Made by a program: the position numbers and the translations under genes. A stretch of DNA of 19,015 nucleotides from the NCBI GenBank assembly GCA_047625765.1, contig JBLHRE010000020.1, forward strand, positions 1 to 19,015, written 5' to 3'. This stretch comes from JBLHRE01 sp047625765. GTDB lineage: Bacteria; Bacteroidota; Bacteroidia; Flavobacteriales; JBLHRE01. How positions within the stretch are numbered: the stretch's first letter is position 1; each line of letters begins with the position of its first letter. The notes beneath the pieces are model-generated. The model did not search any database, was not told where the DNA came from, and saw only the letters and a program-made list of their open reading frames with translations. Of the stretch, positions 8,370-15,448 are shown piece by piece.

Positions 8370-8408
8370 GTTGCTTTGCTATTATTCTGTATTGAAATAT
8401 TCTTTTGA

Positions 8409-9860
8409 TTAACCTACGCTACCTTCCAATGAAATGGCTAGTAACTTCTGTGCTTCCACCGCAAATTCCATTGGCAGTTGGTTCAACACATCTTTACAGT
8501 ATCCGTTTACAATAAGGGCAATAGCCTCTTCTGAGGGGATACCTCTTTGCTGACAATAGAACAACTGGTCTTCACCAATTTTAGAGGTTGTAGCCTCATG
8601 TTCGATTTTAGCGGTTTTGTTTTTTACTTCGATATACGGGAAGGTGTGCGAACCACAAGAGTTACCCATCAACAAGGAATCACATTGCGAGAAATTTCTT
8701 GCATTGTGTGCGTGCTTGTTAATTTTCACCAATCCACGGTACGAACCATTACTATGTCCTGCACAAATACCTTTAGAGATAATGGTACTCTTGGTGTTTT
8801 TACCCAAGTGAATCATTTTCGTCCCAGTATCTGCTTGCTGGTAGTTGTTGGTAACTGCAACAGAGAAGAATTCTCCGATACTGTTATCCCCTTTCAAAAT
8901 ACATGAAGGGTATTTCCAAGTAACTGCAGATCCTGTCTCAACTTGTGTCCACGAAATTTTTGCGTTTTTCTCGCAAATACCTCTTTTGGTTACGAAGTTG
9001 TAAACCCCACCTTTTCCTTCTTTGTTTCCAGGATACCAGTTCTGTACGGTAGAATATTTTATTTCAGAATCATCTAAAGCAATCAATTCTACTACAGCAG
9101 CATGCAACTGATTTTCATCACGCGATGGGGCCGTACAACCTTCTAAATAAGAAACGTAAGATCCTTTATCAGCAATAACCAAAGTACGTTCGAACTGACC
9201 TGTTCCGCCTTCGTTAATTCTGAAATAGGTAGACAATTCCATTGGGCATCTTACGCCTTTAGGAATGTAGCAGAACGATCCGTCAGAAAATACTGCCGAA
9301 TTTAATGCTGCGTAAAAGTTATCGGTGGTTGGAACAACAGAACCGATGTATTTTTTCACCAATTCTGGATGTTCTTGAATTGCTTCAGAAATAGAACAGA
9401 AAATAATTCCCAATTCGCCCAATTTCTTTTTGAAAGAAGTGGCTACAGAAACAGAATCTACTACAATATCAACAGCAACACCAGAAAGGCGTTTTTGTTC
9501 ATCCAAAGAAATTCCAAGCTTGTCGAAAGTCTTTTTTAGCTCTGGATCTAAATCATCCAGACTGTCTAATGTTTTCTTTTGAACCGGAGCAGCATAGTAC
9601 GAAATACCTTGAAAATCCGGTTTTTCGTAATGCACGTTTGCCCAGTCTGGCTCTGTCATGGTTTCCCATTTGCGGAAAGCTTTCAAGCGCCATTCCAGCA
9701 TCCATTCTGGTTCATTTTTTTTGGCAGAAATAATACGAACGATATCCTCACTCAAACCGACCGGGATTTTATCCGATTCGATATCAGTATAGAAGCCGTA
9801 TTTGTAATCGGCATTCGTTACTTCTGCTAAAAGTTTGTCTTCTTTGTTTTCTTTTGCCAT
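8409..9860 (-). CDS. sufB: SufB, scaffold subunit of the SufBCD complex
   Basis: 483 residues, close to E. coli SufB (495). SufB is the subunit on which the nascent Fe-S cluster is built. Key positions line up with E. coli at a constant offset of 12: Cys242 (E. coli Cys254, the sulfur entry residue, in YLEGCTAPSRDENQLH), Cys393 (Cys405, in QCDSLLMG) and Glu422 (Glu434, in EHEATTSKIGEDQLFY). The C-terminus MEFAVEAQKLLAISLEGSVG is highly typical. It follows the HesB-type carrier gene by 80 bases. No truncation or missing key residue. Confidence 0.97.
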   Translation of the reverse strand: MAKENKEDKLLAEVTNADYKYGFYTDIESDKIPVGLSEDIVRIISAKKNEPEWMLEWRLKAFRKWETMTEPDWANVHYEKPDFQGISYYAAPVQKKTLDSLDDLDPELKKTFDKLGISLDEQKRLSGVAVDIVVDSVSVATSFKKKLGELGIIFCSISEAIQEHPELVKKYIGSVVPTTDNFYAALNSAVFSDGSFCYIPKGVRCPMELSTYFRINEGGTGQFERTLVIADKGSYVSYLEGCTAPSRDENQLHAAVVELIALDDSEIKYSTVQNWYPGNKEGKGGVYNFVTKRGICEKNAKISWTQVETGSAVTWKYPSCILKGDNSIGEFFSVAVTNNYQQADTGTKMIHLGKNTKSTIISKGICAGHSNGSYRGLVKINKHAHNARNFSQCDSLLMGNSCGSHTFPYIEVKNKTAKIEHEATTSKIGEDQLFYCQQRGIPSEEAIALIVNGYCKDVLNQLPMEFAVEAQKLLAISLEGSVG

Positions 9861-9940
9861 AATTGCTATGCAAGTTTGAAGAAGTTGGAGTCTAAAATAT
9901 TAAGACCCTTTTGCTAATTATTCTATTTGAAATTGAGAGC

Positions 9941-10267
9941 TTAGACTGCGAAGCTTTCGCCACAACCGCAGGTGCGCGATGCGTTTGGATTGTTGAAGAA
10001 AAATCCTTTTCCGTTCAATCCTCCTGAGTATTCTAGAGTAGTACCTATTAGGTAGAAGAAACTTTTTTTGTCGACTAAGATTTTAACCCCCTTGTCTTCA
10101 AATAATTTGTCTTCTTCTTTTTGTTCATTGTCGAATTTCAAATCATATGATAATCCAGAACATCCACCTGTATTTACCCCAACACGTACATAATCATCTG
10201 CTGCAAATCCTTCTTCTCTCATTGTAAGAAGTAGTCTCTCTTTTGCTGTATCACTTACTGTTACCAT
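9941..10267 (-). CDS. HesB/IscA-type A-type iron-sulfur carrier (SufA-like), first gene of SUF operon
   Basis: 108 residues from the ATG at 10267. A-type carriers receive clusters from the scaffold and pass them to apoproteins. The three conserved cysteines are Cys36 (GGCSGLSY) and Cys100/Cys102 (TCGCGESF). The frame continues upstream to a TTG at 10312, but that codon overlaps the predicted promoter -7 element, and the added 15 residues do not belong to the family; MVTVSDTAKERLL is the usual start. Its place at the head of the operon argues for SufA function, although sequence alone does not separate SufA, IscA and ErpA. Confidence 0.93.
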   Translation of the reverse strand: MVTVSDTAKERLLLTMREEGFAADDYVRVGVNTGGCSGLSYDLKFDNEQKEEDKLFEDKGVKILVDKKSFFYLIGTTLEYSGGLNGKGFFFNNPNASRTCGCGESFAV

Positions 10268-10309
10268 TGCCTTATTTTGAATTAATCTAATTAAGACCCT
10301 TAATTTATG

Positions 10310-10317
10310 CAAATGTA
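10310..10317 (-). promoter_or_regulatory. Putative -7 promoter element for the SUF operon
   Basis: The minus strand reads TACATTTG, an exact match to the Bacteroidota consensus TAnnTTTG, 42 bases upstream of the chosen ATG of the carrier gene. A clear -33 TTG was not found at the expected distance, so this rests on the -7 box and its position. Confidence 0.5.
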
Positions 10318-10465
10318 CGAAAAATTGGAGGGAATTGTTTGATATCTGTAAGAGCTTAAGTCGTGGAAATTAAGGGGCTTAACAAAGAGCGGATGTTAAT
10401 AATGAAATTTTTTGGATTGTTAGTTAATTCAAGCATTTGTTCTATGTTGGAGGGAGATCTTTATT

Positions 10466-10473
10466 TATTTTTG
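10466..10473 (+). promoter_or_regulatory. Putative promoter for the membrane protein/TPR gene pair
   Basis: TATTTTTG matches TAnnTTTG exactly and ends 22 bases before the ATG at 10496. A TTG at 10447-10449 lies 16 bases upstream and may be the -33 element, although that spacing is a little short. It is divergent from the SUF promoter across a 228-base intergenic region. Confidence 0.45.
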
Positions 10474-10495
10474 AGAACCTAAAGACCCTATTAAA

Positions 10496-10912
10496 ATGAA
10501 ATGGATTTTAACTTCTCTAATCTTTGGTGTGTTTGGAGGTGGAATTACCTTCTTGCTAACCCAAAACCTCAATATTTCTATTATCAGCACCATCTCGGTA
10601 TTAATCTTGGCGTTACTGTTAAATCCAAAGACAAGATATATGAAAGCTTTTTATGCGTTCGGGTCTCCTTTACTATTCAATTACTATTTTATTTTGGAAG
10701 GTAAAACCACCAATTTCAATTTCGAATTGGGATGGAAGGAGATAGATAAAACATCGGTTTTTGTTTTAGGCTTAATCTCATTGAGTTGTTTAATCTTAGA
10801 TTTTTTAGAGCGTAATGATAAGTTGAAGGGAACCTTCCTTGCGGTAAAAAAGAATAAGGTGGGCAACATTACGGGTAATAACATCTCTATAAATCAGTCG
10901 AATGATAAATAA
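10496..10912 (+). CDS. Small four-helix membrane protein with C-terminal GNITGNN motif (unknown function)
   Basis: 138 residues. Hydrophobic segments at about 4-22, 26-42, 52-66 and 86-103 predict four membrane helices; the N-terminal one is not a cleavable signal peptide. A basic linker (RNDKLKGTFLAVKKNK) leads to a polar C-terminal tail, KNKVGNITGNNISINQ (119-134), four residues from the end. The next gene starts inside this one (11-base overlap containing ATGA) and opens with a very similar motif. I do not recognise the family. Small membrane protein, terminal motif and coupled soluble partner resemble membrane-acting effectors triggered by homotypic contacts with a sensor, but no domain match supports this, so the function is speculative. 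It could instead be a plain membrane anchor for the partner. Confidence 0.8.
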   Translation: MKWILTSLIFGVFGGGITFLLTQNLNISIISTISVLILALLLNPKTRYMKAFYAFGSPLLFNYYFILEGKTTNFNFELGWKEIDKTSVFVLGLISLSCLILDFLERNDKLKGTFLAVKKNKVGNITGNNISINQSNDK

Positions 10913-12188
10913 AAATAAAATTGGAGATGTTACAGGAGATGGGATTACAATTATTCAGATCACTTTGCCTAATGGAGAAAAAGTAGAAGAAAAGTTGCAC
11001 GATCTTTTGGAGCCATTACTAAGTGCAGGAAAAAAGGAAATCGAGACACTGCAACGTTTAATTATTTCTAAAGGAGAAGCTGTTGATGATAAAAAAAGAA
11101 TAGTTGAATTGCAAGGAACGGAAATCGACACTTTGAAGACAAAGCTTTCTGAAAAAGAGATTCAATTGAAAAAAAGTGAAACTTTATATGCTAAGTTATT
11201 TCTGGAAAACAACGGGAAGGATTTCACTGGGTTAAGTGATTTATATTCGGAAGCGATAAATGCCCTTACAAAGGGCGACAGGAATGCCGCTATTAGGATT
11301 CTAGATAGACAGAAGATGCTTGATTTGAAAGCAAACCTCGAGGAAGAAAAACTTAGTCAAGCAAAAAGCTGGCTGCTTAAAGCAGATTTATTGAAAGATG
11401 AATTTTGGAGGGTTGAAGAAATTGAGGAATGTTATAATGCTGCAGTGGAGATATATCCATGTGTAGACAATTATTTAAAAGCATCAATATTCTTTACCAG
11501 TATAGAGAAATTTGAAAGGGCAGATCAATTATTACAAGTTTGCCTATTGACAGAGTTGACAGCCCTGAGAAAAGCATCTGTTTTGAATCGGATAGGGGTG
11601 AGTTATAGCGTTCAAAATCAACATGATAAATCTGTTTTAGCTTTATTGGAGTCTATAACTCTTTGTGAACAGGAATCAAGCCAGGGAAATCAAAAAGCCC
11701 TATTATTTACTGCTAGCGTGTTAGCCAATTTAGCAGTTTCATATATTAAAATGAAAAAATATAATGAAGCTAAAGATGTTACTAATCGAGCATTGCAAAT
11801 AAGACAAGATTCGATAGGGATGAATGATTTTGAATCTCAGTCTAGTTTATTAGGAGTGTATTTTAACAAGGGTAACCTACATTTGGATTGTTGTGAGTTT
11901 AAAGATGCAGAAAAGTCTTTTCTAAAGGCGATTGAGTTGGTTGATGGTTTAGAAGGATCAAAATTTGAAATAGATAAATTATTGGAGGCATATATCTGTC
12001 TTCTATTAGCCGACCTTTATAAGGTTCAATTTGATGATATGCCTGCTTCCATGAAATATGCTACGCGAGCTGGATTTATTTATCAAGATCCTCCTATATT
12101 TCGTCCAAGCATTTTGAAGAATCACCAAAAAATTAAATCAATAATTGGTTACTGGATTAGTAAAGAGACTTCTATTATTAAAAAGTAA
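10902..12188 (+). CDS. Coiled-coil/TPR protein with N-terminal GDVTGDG motif, partner of the membrane protein
   Basis: 428 residues, no signal peptide, predicted cytosolic. Order: motif KNKIGDVTGDGITIIQ (4-19); a helical, highly charged, probably coiled-coil region (about 25-100); then helical repeats of TPR type to the C-terminus. The clearest units are around ASVLANLAVSYIKMKKYNEAKDV (about 271-293) and a unit at about 317-350 containing GNLHLDCCEFKDAEKSF; weaker units occur at about 115-260. The start overlaps the end of the membrane gene, so synthesis is probably coupled. The motif aligns with the partner's tail at 9 of 16 identical positions, with nearly all codons different. TPRs usually mediate protein binding, so a sensor or scaffold role is likely. 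No enzymatic domain is visible. Confidence 0.85.
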   Translation: MINKNKIGDVTGDGITIIQITLPNGEKVEEKLHDLLEPLLSAGKKEIETLQRLIISKGEAVDDKKRIVELQGTEIDTLKTKLSEKEIQLKKSETLYAKLFLENNGKDFTGLSDLYSEAINALTKGDRNAAIRILDRQKMLDLKANLEEEKLSQAKSWLLKADLLKDEFWRVEEIEECYNAAVEIYPCVDNYLKASIFFTSIEKFERADQLLQVCLLTELTALRKASVLNRIGVSYSVQNQHDKSVLALLESITLCEQESSQGNQKALLFTASVLANLAVSYIKMKKYNEAKDVTNRALQIRQDSIGMNDFESQSSLLGVYFNKGNLHLDCCEFKDAEKSFLKAIELVDGLEGSKFEIDKLLEAYICLLLADLYKVQFDDMPASMKYATRAGFIYQDPPIFRPSILKNHQKIKSIIGYWISKETSIIKK

Positions 12189-12263
12189 ATGTAGGCTAAT
12201 ACATTATGAAATAGGATTAGATGTTTTTTTCAACCTACTCAGTAAGAACGGTTGTCGTTTCAC

Positions 12264-12329
12264 TCAAAACCCAATCATAATCCCAACCGAAGGCAACAAA
12301 GTTCCTTGTGTGTTGTCAATTTTTTGAAG
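12264..12329 (-). pseudogene. Orphan 3' end of a TonB-dependent receptor gene (copy 1)
   Basis: Read on the minus strand, this encodes 21 residues ending LLPSVGIMIGF and a TGA stop, matching the last codons of the intact receptor at 16733-16798. 59 of 66 bases agree, and the first 39 (12264-12302) are identical. One residue differs (Lys for Glu). There is no start codon and no upstream homologous sequence: the fragment begins 12 bases after the stop of the second oxidase gene. Homology stops at the stop codon. Confidence 0.8.
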
Positions 12330-12341
12330 TCGTAATCCAAG

Positions 12342-13583
12342 CTATGCCTTAATAATTTTTTGCACCAAGGAGGTGACTCCATTTTTTACAACCTGAATGA
12401 AATAGACCCCACTTTCTAGGGCCTCGGTGTTAAAGTCAATAATGTGGTCTCCCGAACTAAACGAACCATTAGCAAGCACAGCTAAACGGGTTCCATTCAC
12501 ATCGATAAGCTCCATTTGAATGTTGCAAGCCGACTCTAAAGACAATTGAATTGTAGCTTTAGAAGGAAAAGGATTTGGGAATACCGTTAGAGAAAGTGTT
12601 TCATCTTCAATTTCGGGAATAGATAATTCTGTAATTGAAACAGGGATTTTTTGTGTCCCCAATACGCTTGAAGTATTCAGGTTGAGATATTCCACAACAA
12701 TAGAATCGGATAAGGTGTTTTCTGAGCTAACCAATACGCCATAACGTTCTCCAGGATAGACGTAAACAGTATCCGAAAATTCAGACTTAGGCAAAGGTCT
12801 TCCGTCAGAAGAGATGAGTTGAGCATTCAGTTGCGAAGGGAAAATAAATCGATTCCCATTGTAACCAATATTTGCGAGGCGCAGATAGGATACCTTGCCT
12901 TTTTGAGTTGATAGAGCAATGTTGTTTTCTGCAAGTTGTTGGTCAGAGAATCCGTTGATTAGAAAATGTTGTGGACGATAGTCTGGGATCTTAACGTGGT
13001 GCATTTCCATAGCCGTGTCGTACGGATGTAGCAGTACGCTATCCCGATGCCATGTGGTGTCTATTTCAGACGTTAATAAGGGCAAGTCATTGTCAAAGGC
13101 ATATCCAAACTCCCAGGTGGAGTTTGTTCCGCCAGAAGGACGAACGATAATTAAACCATACATCCCGGCTTGAACATGAACAACAGATGCTACATGACAG
13201 TGGTATAGATAAGTTCCTGGGTGTGGTGCTTTGAAATAATAATAACCATGCCTCATGTGATGAACTTCAAAGGAAAGATGCGGCACCCCATCATTTTGTT
13301 GATTGACATCCAAGCCATGCAGGTGAATGGTGTGAGGAGCTCCTTGTGAGACGTTCCAAAGATCAATTTTGATGGAATCACCTTCGTCCATTATCAACGT
13401 TGGCCCAGGAACATTTGGCTGATCGCCAAGTTTAGTTGCAAATCCAAAAACTCGGATAGAGTCGTTATTTGCCAACTGTTTAATACCCGTATTTCTGGCA
13501 ATTAAAAAAAAGCTTTTGTCAATCTGTCCAATGGTGCAAAGACACATGAAATTGAATAGAAATAAGAATGCAATTTTTCTCAT
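12342..13583 (-). CDS. Multicopper oxidase, type 1 copper half, with T9SS type A sorting domain
   Basis: 413 residues. A signal peptide (about 1-19) is followed by a cupredoxin domain (about 25-150) with the copper motifs HTIHLHG (84-90) and YHCHVASVVHVQAGM (127-141). These provide four histidines of a trinuclear centre (87, 89, 128, 130) and a full type 1 site (His84, Cys129, His136, Met141). A second domain (about 165-310) lacks copper ligands and resembles the middle domain of three-domain oxidases. Residues 333-413 are a T9SS type A tail (LTVFPNPFPSKATI, SGVYFIQV). The other HxH pair needed for the trinuclear centre is missing here but present in the upstream gene, which ends one base before this start. 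Substrate unknown; metal or phenol oxidation are family possibilities. Confidence 0.88.
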   Translation of the reverse strand: MRKIAFLFLFNFMCLCTIGQIDKSFFLIARNTGIKQLANNDSIRVFGFATKLGDQPNVPGPTLIMDEGDSIKIDLWNVSQGAPHTIHLHGLDVNQQNDGVPHLSFEVHHMRHGYYYFKAPHPGTYLYHCHVASVVHVQAGMYGLIIVRPSGGTNSTWEFGYAFDNDLPLLTSEIDTTWHRDSVLLHPYDTAMEMHHVKIPDYRPQHFLINGFSDQQLAENNIALSTQKGKVSYLRLANIGYNGNRFIFPSQLNAQLISSDGRPLPKSEFSDTVYVYPGERYGVLVSSENTLSDSIVVEYLNLNTSSVLGTQKIPVSITELSIPEIEDETLSLTVFPNPFPSKATIQLSLESACNIQMELIDVNGTRLAVLANGSFSSGDHIIDFNTEALESGVYFIQVVKNGVTSLVQKIIKA

Positions 13584-13584
13584 A

Positions 13585-14445
13585 TTACTCGATTAACATT
13601 GTCAAAAACATACCGTTAGGGTAGTGTTTCCCTCCACTAACAGCAGATAAATTATGATCGTGAACAGGATATTCTCCAGGCTGATCAGGAATTAATTCCA
13701 AAATCAAACCTTCCATGCTATATATAGGAAAGGTGTCCTTACTTCTTCCCTTATGTGAAGGGAATTTGGTAGACGATACTACTGTAAAATGATAGCCATG
13801 AAAATGGATGGAATGAATGGATTGCCCAGTATTGGCAATATAAATCCGAATGGTATCACCCACTATTCCTGAAACACGAGCATTTGAATCTAAATTAATA
13901 TTAGGGTTGCTATTGCCATTTATGGTGAAAAAGTCAGGGTTGTAATTTTCAAATGTTGGGCTTTCGCCATTTGAAACTCTTGTTGTTAATTCTTTTTCAT
14001 GCTCTTTAATATTCCAGAAAAAACGGGGATAATTGTCGTTCGTCACCACAATCATTCCAGCTAAACCCATATAGGTATTGTTGGGGTAATTTACATTGTC
14101 AAAGTACAGATGTATCCCAGGGGTAGAAAACGAGCATTTTGCATAGAAGGTATCTCCAGGCATAATGGGTTCGCTTAGTTCTAAATAATCCTTTATAGCG
14201 AAACCGTGAGCAACAGAATCGGTATTAATTATTGTCAACATTAGTGAATCATTGACATCAATAATAAGACGTGTGTTTTCAGCAATAAACGAGGCGGACG
14301 AATTGAATGCTTCGAAGGGGAATTGCGATGAATCGATTGCCGTATATAATCCTTTATTCACATATAAAGTCTTGCTTACAGTCTCACTCTTACCAAGGTG
14401 AAACATAAGAACAAAAAGCAATGTGAAAATGATTGATTTTATCAT
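13585..14445 (-). CDS. Multicopper oxidase, second half without type 1 cysteine; lacks T9SS tail
   Basis: 286 residues with a signal peptide (about 1-20). The first cupredoxin domain (about 45-135) has lost its copper ligands. The second (about 165-286) has IHSIHFHGYHF (210-220) and VHDHNLSAVSGGKHYPNGM (261-279). This gives His214, His216, His262 and His264, the four histidines lacking in the downstream protein. Asp263 replaces the cysteine that would bind type 1 copper. It is not a frameshifted piece of its neighbour, because each gene has its own signal peptide and natural domain ends. The 24-base gap upstream and one-base gap downstream indicate one operon. No sorting domain is present, so how it stays with its T9SS-exported partner is unclear. 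Confidence 0.85.
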   Translation of the reverse strand: MIKSIIFTLLFVLMFHLGKSETVSKTLYVNKGLYTAIDSSQFPFEAFNSSASFIAENTRLIIDVNDSLMLTIINTDSVAHGFAIKDYLELSEPIMPGDTFYAKCSFSTPGIHLYFDNVNYPNNTYMGLAGMIVVTNDNYPRFFWNIKEHEKELTTRVSNGESPTFENYNPDFFTINGNSNPNINLDSNARVSGIVGDTIRIYIANTGQSIHSIHFHGYHFTVVSSTKFPSHKGRSKDTFPIYSMEGLILELIPDQPGEYPVHDHNLSAVSGGKHYPNGMFLTMLIE

Positions 14446-14469
14446 TTTACGAAATCGACTTTTTAAAGC

Positions 14470-15171
14470 CTAATTTAATATCAGTTTACGTGTGTTTTTC
14501 TGGCCTAAAGTATTGCTGTAAGAGATAAAATAGACACCTCGATTTAATGCGCTAACATCCAGTGACGATGTGGCTCCAGCAACAACATTATGTGAAAGCA
14601 CAGACTGACCAATGGCATTATTAATTTCAATATTTAGCGTCTTGGCAGAGGTGTTTTTTAGGGTCAGTGTATTGTGTGCCGGATTAGGATAAAAAGACAG
14701 CAATGAAATAGCTTCTTGTTCTTGAACTCCTAGAGGACTACTGTGTTGGATACTAAATGAAACAGTATCTCCTCTATTAATGTCTCTTGAGTCATAGACG
14801 TAAAACTCCACTTTGGTATCTGCATAAGTTGATCCAGAAGTGACGTTAATTTTGAAAAACCCCACAGTCCCATCTTTAGCATCAGCAAACGAAATGGGAG
14901 TCATTGTTCCAGAAGAAGGAATGCCAACATAGCAGTTTGTCCAGTCGCATAATGCATAATCCCAAGATGTGGGCATTGTGTTAGAAATCAAATCCCAAGT
15001 AAACGTAACATCCTCGGCAGTAGGGGTTGTAACATCTATTTGCCAAGCTTCATAGGCGGTGTCTCTTACTTCAATAGTTAAATGTTGCCCATTAGGATAA
15101 GCCAAGTTTTGAGCGTTTAACAGGGGCGTGCATGCAATAGAGGCTAAGACTAAAAAGTATATTTTTTTCAT
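14470..15171 (-). CDS. Secreted T9SS type A protein of unknown function, first gene of oxidase operon
   Basis: 233 residues. A signal peptide (1-20) is followed by an all-beta domain (about 22-145) containing WDYALCDWTNCYVGIPSSGTM (70-90), with a cysteine pair at 75 and 80, and then a T9SS type A sorting domain (about 157-233, SFYPNPAHNTLTL, RGVYFISYS). The WDYxLCD..NCY segment is one I associate with unnamed Bacteroidota secreted proteins; no function is established. The two cysteines could form a disulfide or, given the two oxidase genes just downstream, take part in copper handling, but that is guesswork. It heads a three-gene operon running to 12342. Confidence 0.8.
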   Translation of the reverse strand: MKKIYFLVLASIACTPLLNAQNLAYPNGQHLTIEVRDTAYEAWQIDVTTPTAEDVTFTWDLISNTMPTSWDYALCDWTNCYVGIPSSGTMTPISFADAKDGTVGFFKINVTSGSTYADTKVEFYVYDSRDINRGDTVSFSIQHSSPLGVQEQEAISLLSFYPNPAHNTLTLKNTSAKTLNIEINNAIGQSVLSHNVVAGATSSLDVSALNRGVYFISYSNTLGQKNTRKLILN

Positions 15172-15235
15172 AAGGGCTTATATTTAGTGTCCGAAGGTAA
15201 TAAAATTGCTTCGATACCATAATCTGATAATTTTT

Positions 15236-15243
15236 CAAATATA
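15236..15243 (-). promoter_or_regulatory. Putative -7 promoter element for the oxidase operon
   Basis: The minus strand reads TATATTTG, an exact TAnnTTTG match, 64 bases upstream of the ATG at 15171. No good -33 TTG was found. The rest of the 15172-15448 spacer holds the receptor-tail fragment at 15298-15363 and nothing else I can identify. Confidence 0.4.
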
Positions 15244-15297
15244 ATATTGATATCGATTAAGGTATTGGAGCATTTTGTCCCGATGTTTTCTTCTGAA

Positions 15298-15363
15298 TCA
15301 GAATCCAATCATAATACCCACCGAAGGCAACAAAGTTCCTTGGGTGTTTTCTATTTCTTGCAG
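15298..15363 (-). pseudogene. Orphan 3' end of a TonB-dependent receptor gene (copy 2)
   Basis: On the minus strand it encodes 21 residues ending LLPSVGIMIGF and TGA. 58 of 66 bases match the intact receptor end at 16733-16798. Only one of the eight differences changes a residue (Glu for Asp); the rest are silent. An in-frame TAG lies two codons upstream (15367-15369), so no longer reading frame survives. It lies between the ATPase stop (15449) and the oxidase operon promoter. Confidence 0.8.
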
Positions 15364-15448
15364 TAGCTAAAATTGCCTACTGTTTACCTGTCTTTTCACG
15401 AAGGAATGGGGTGTCCGACTTTCTCTGTCTAATTATTGAGAGAATCAA

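Noticed and set aside
10268..10312. TTG start giving a 123-residue HesB/IscA protein
   Set aside because: The TTG overlaps a consensus -7 promoter element and the extra residues are not part of the family; the ATG at 10267 is the usual start.
12188..12230. Terminator after the TPR gene
   Set aside because: A short AATGTA/TACATT-like pairing and a T-run at 12224-12230 exist, but they are not adjacent and the stem has almost no GC pairs.
12145..12327. Plus-strand 60-codon frame overlapping the TPR gene end
   Set aside because: It overlaps the TPR 3' end and then runs antisense through the receptor-tail fragment; its peptide has no recognisable features.
13585..14445. The two oxidase genes as one gene broken by a frameshift
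   Set aside because: Each has its own signal peptide and natural domain ends, and the copper ligands are complementary, not disrupted at the junction.
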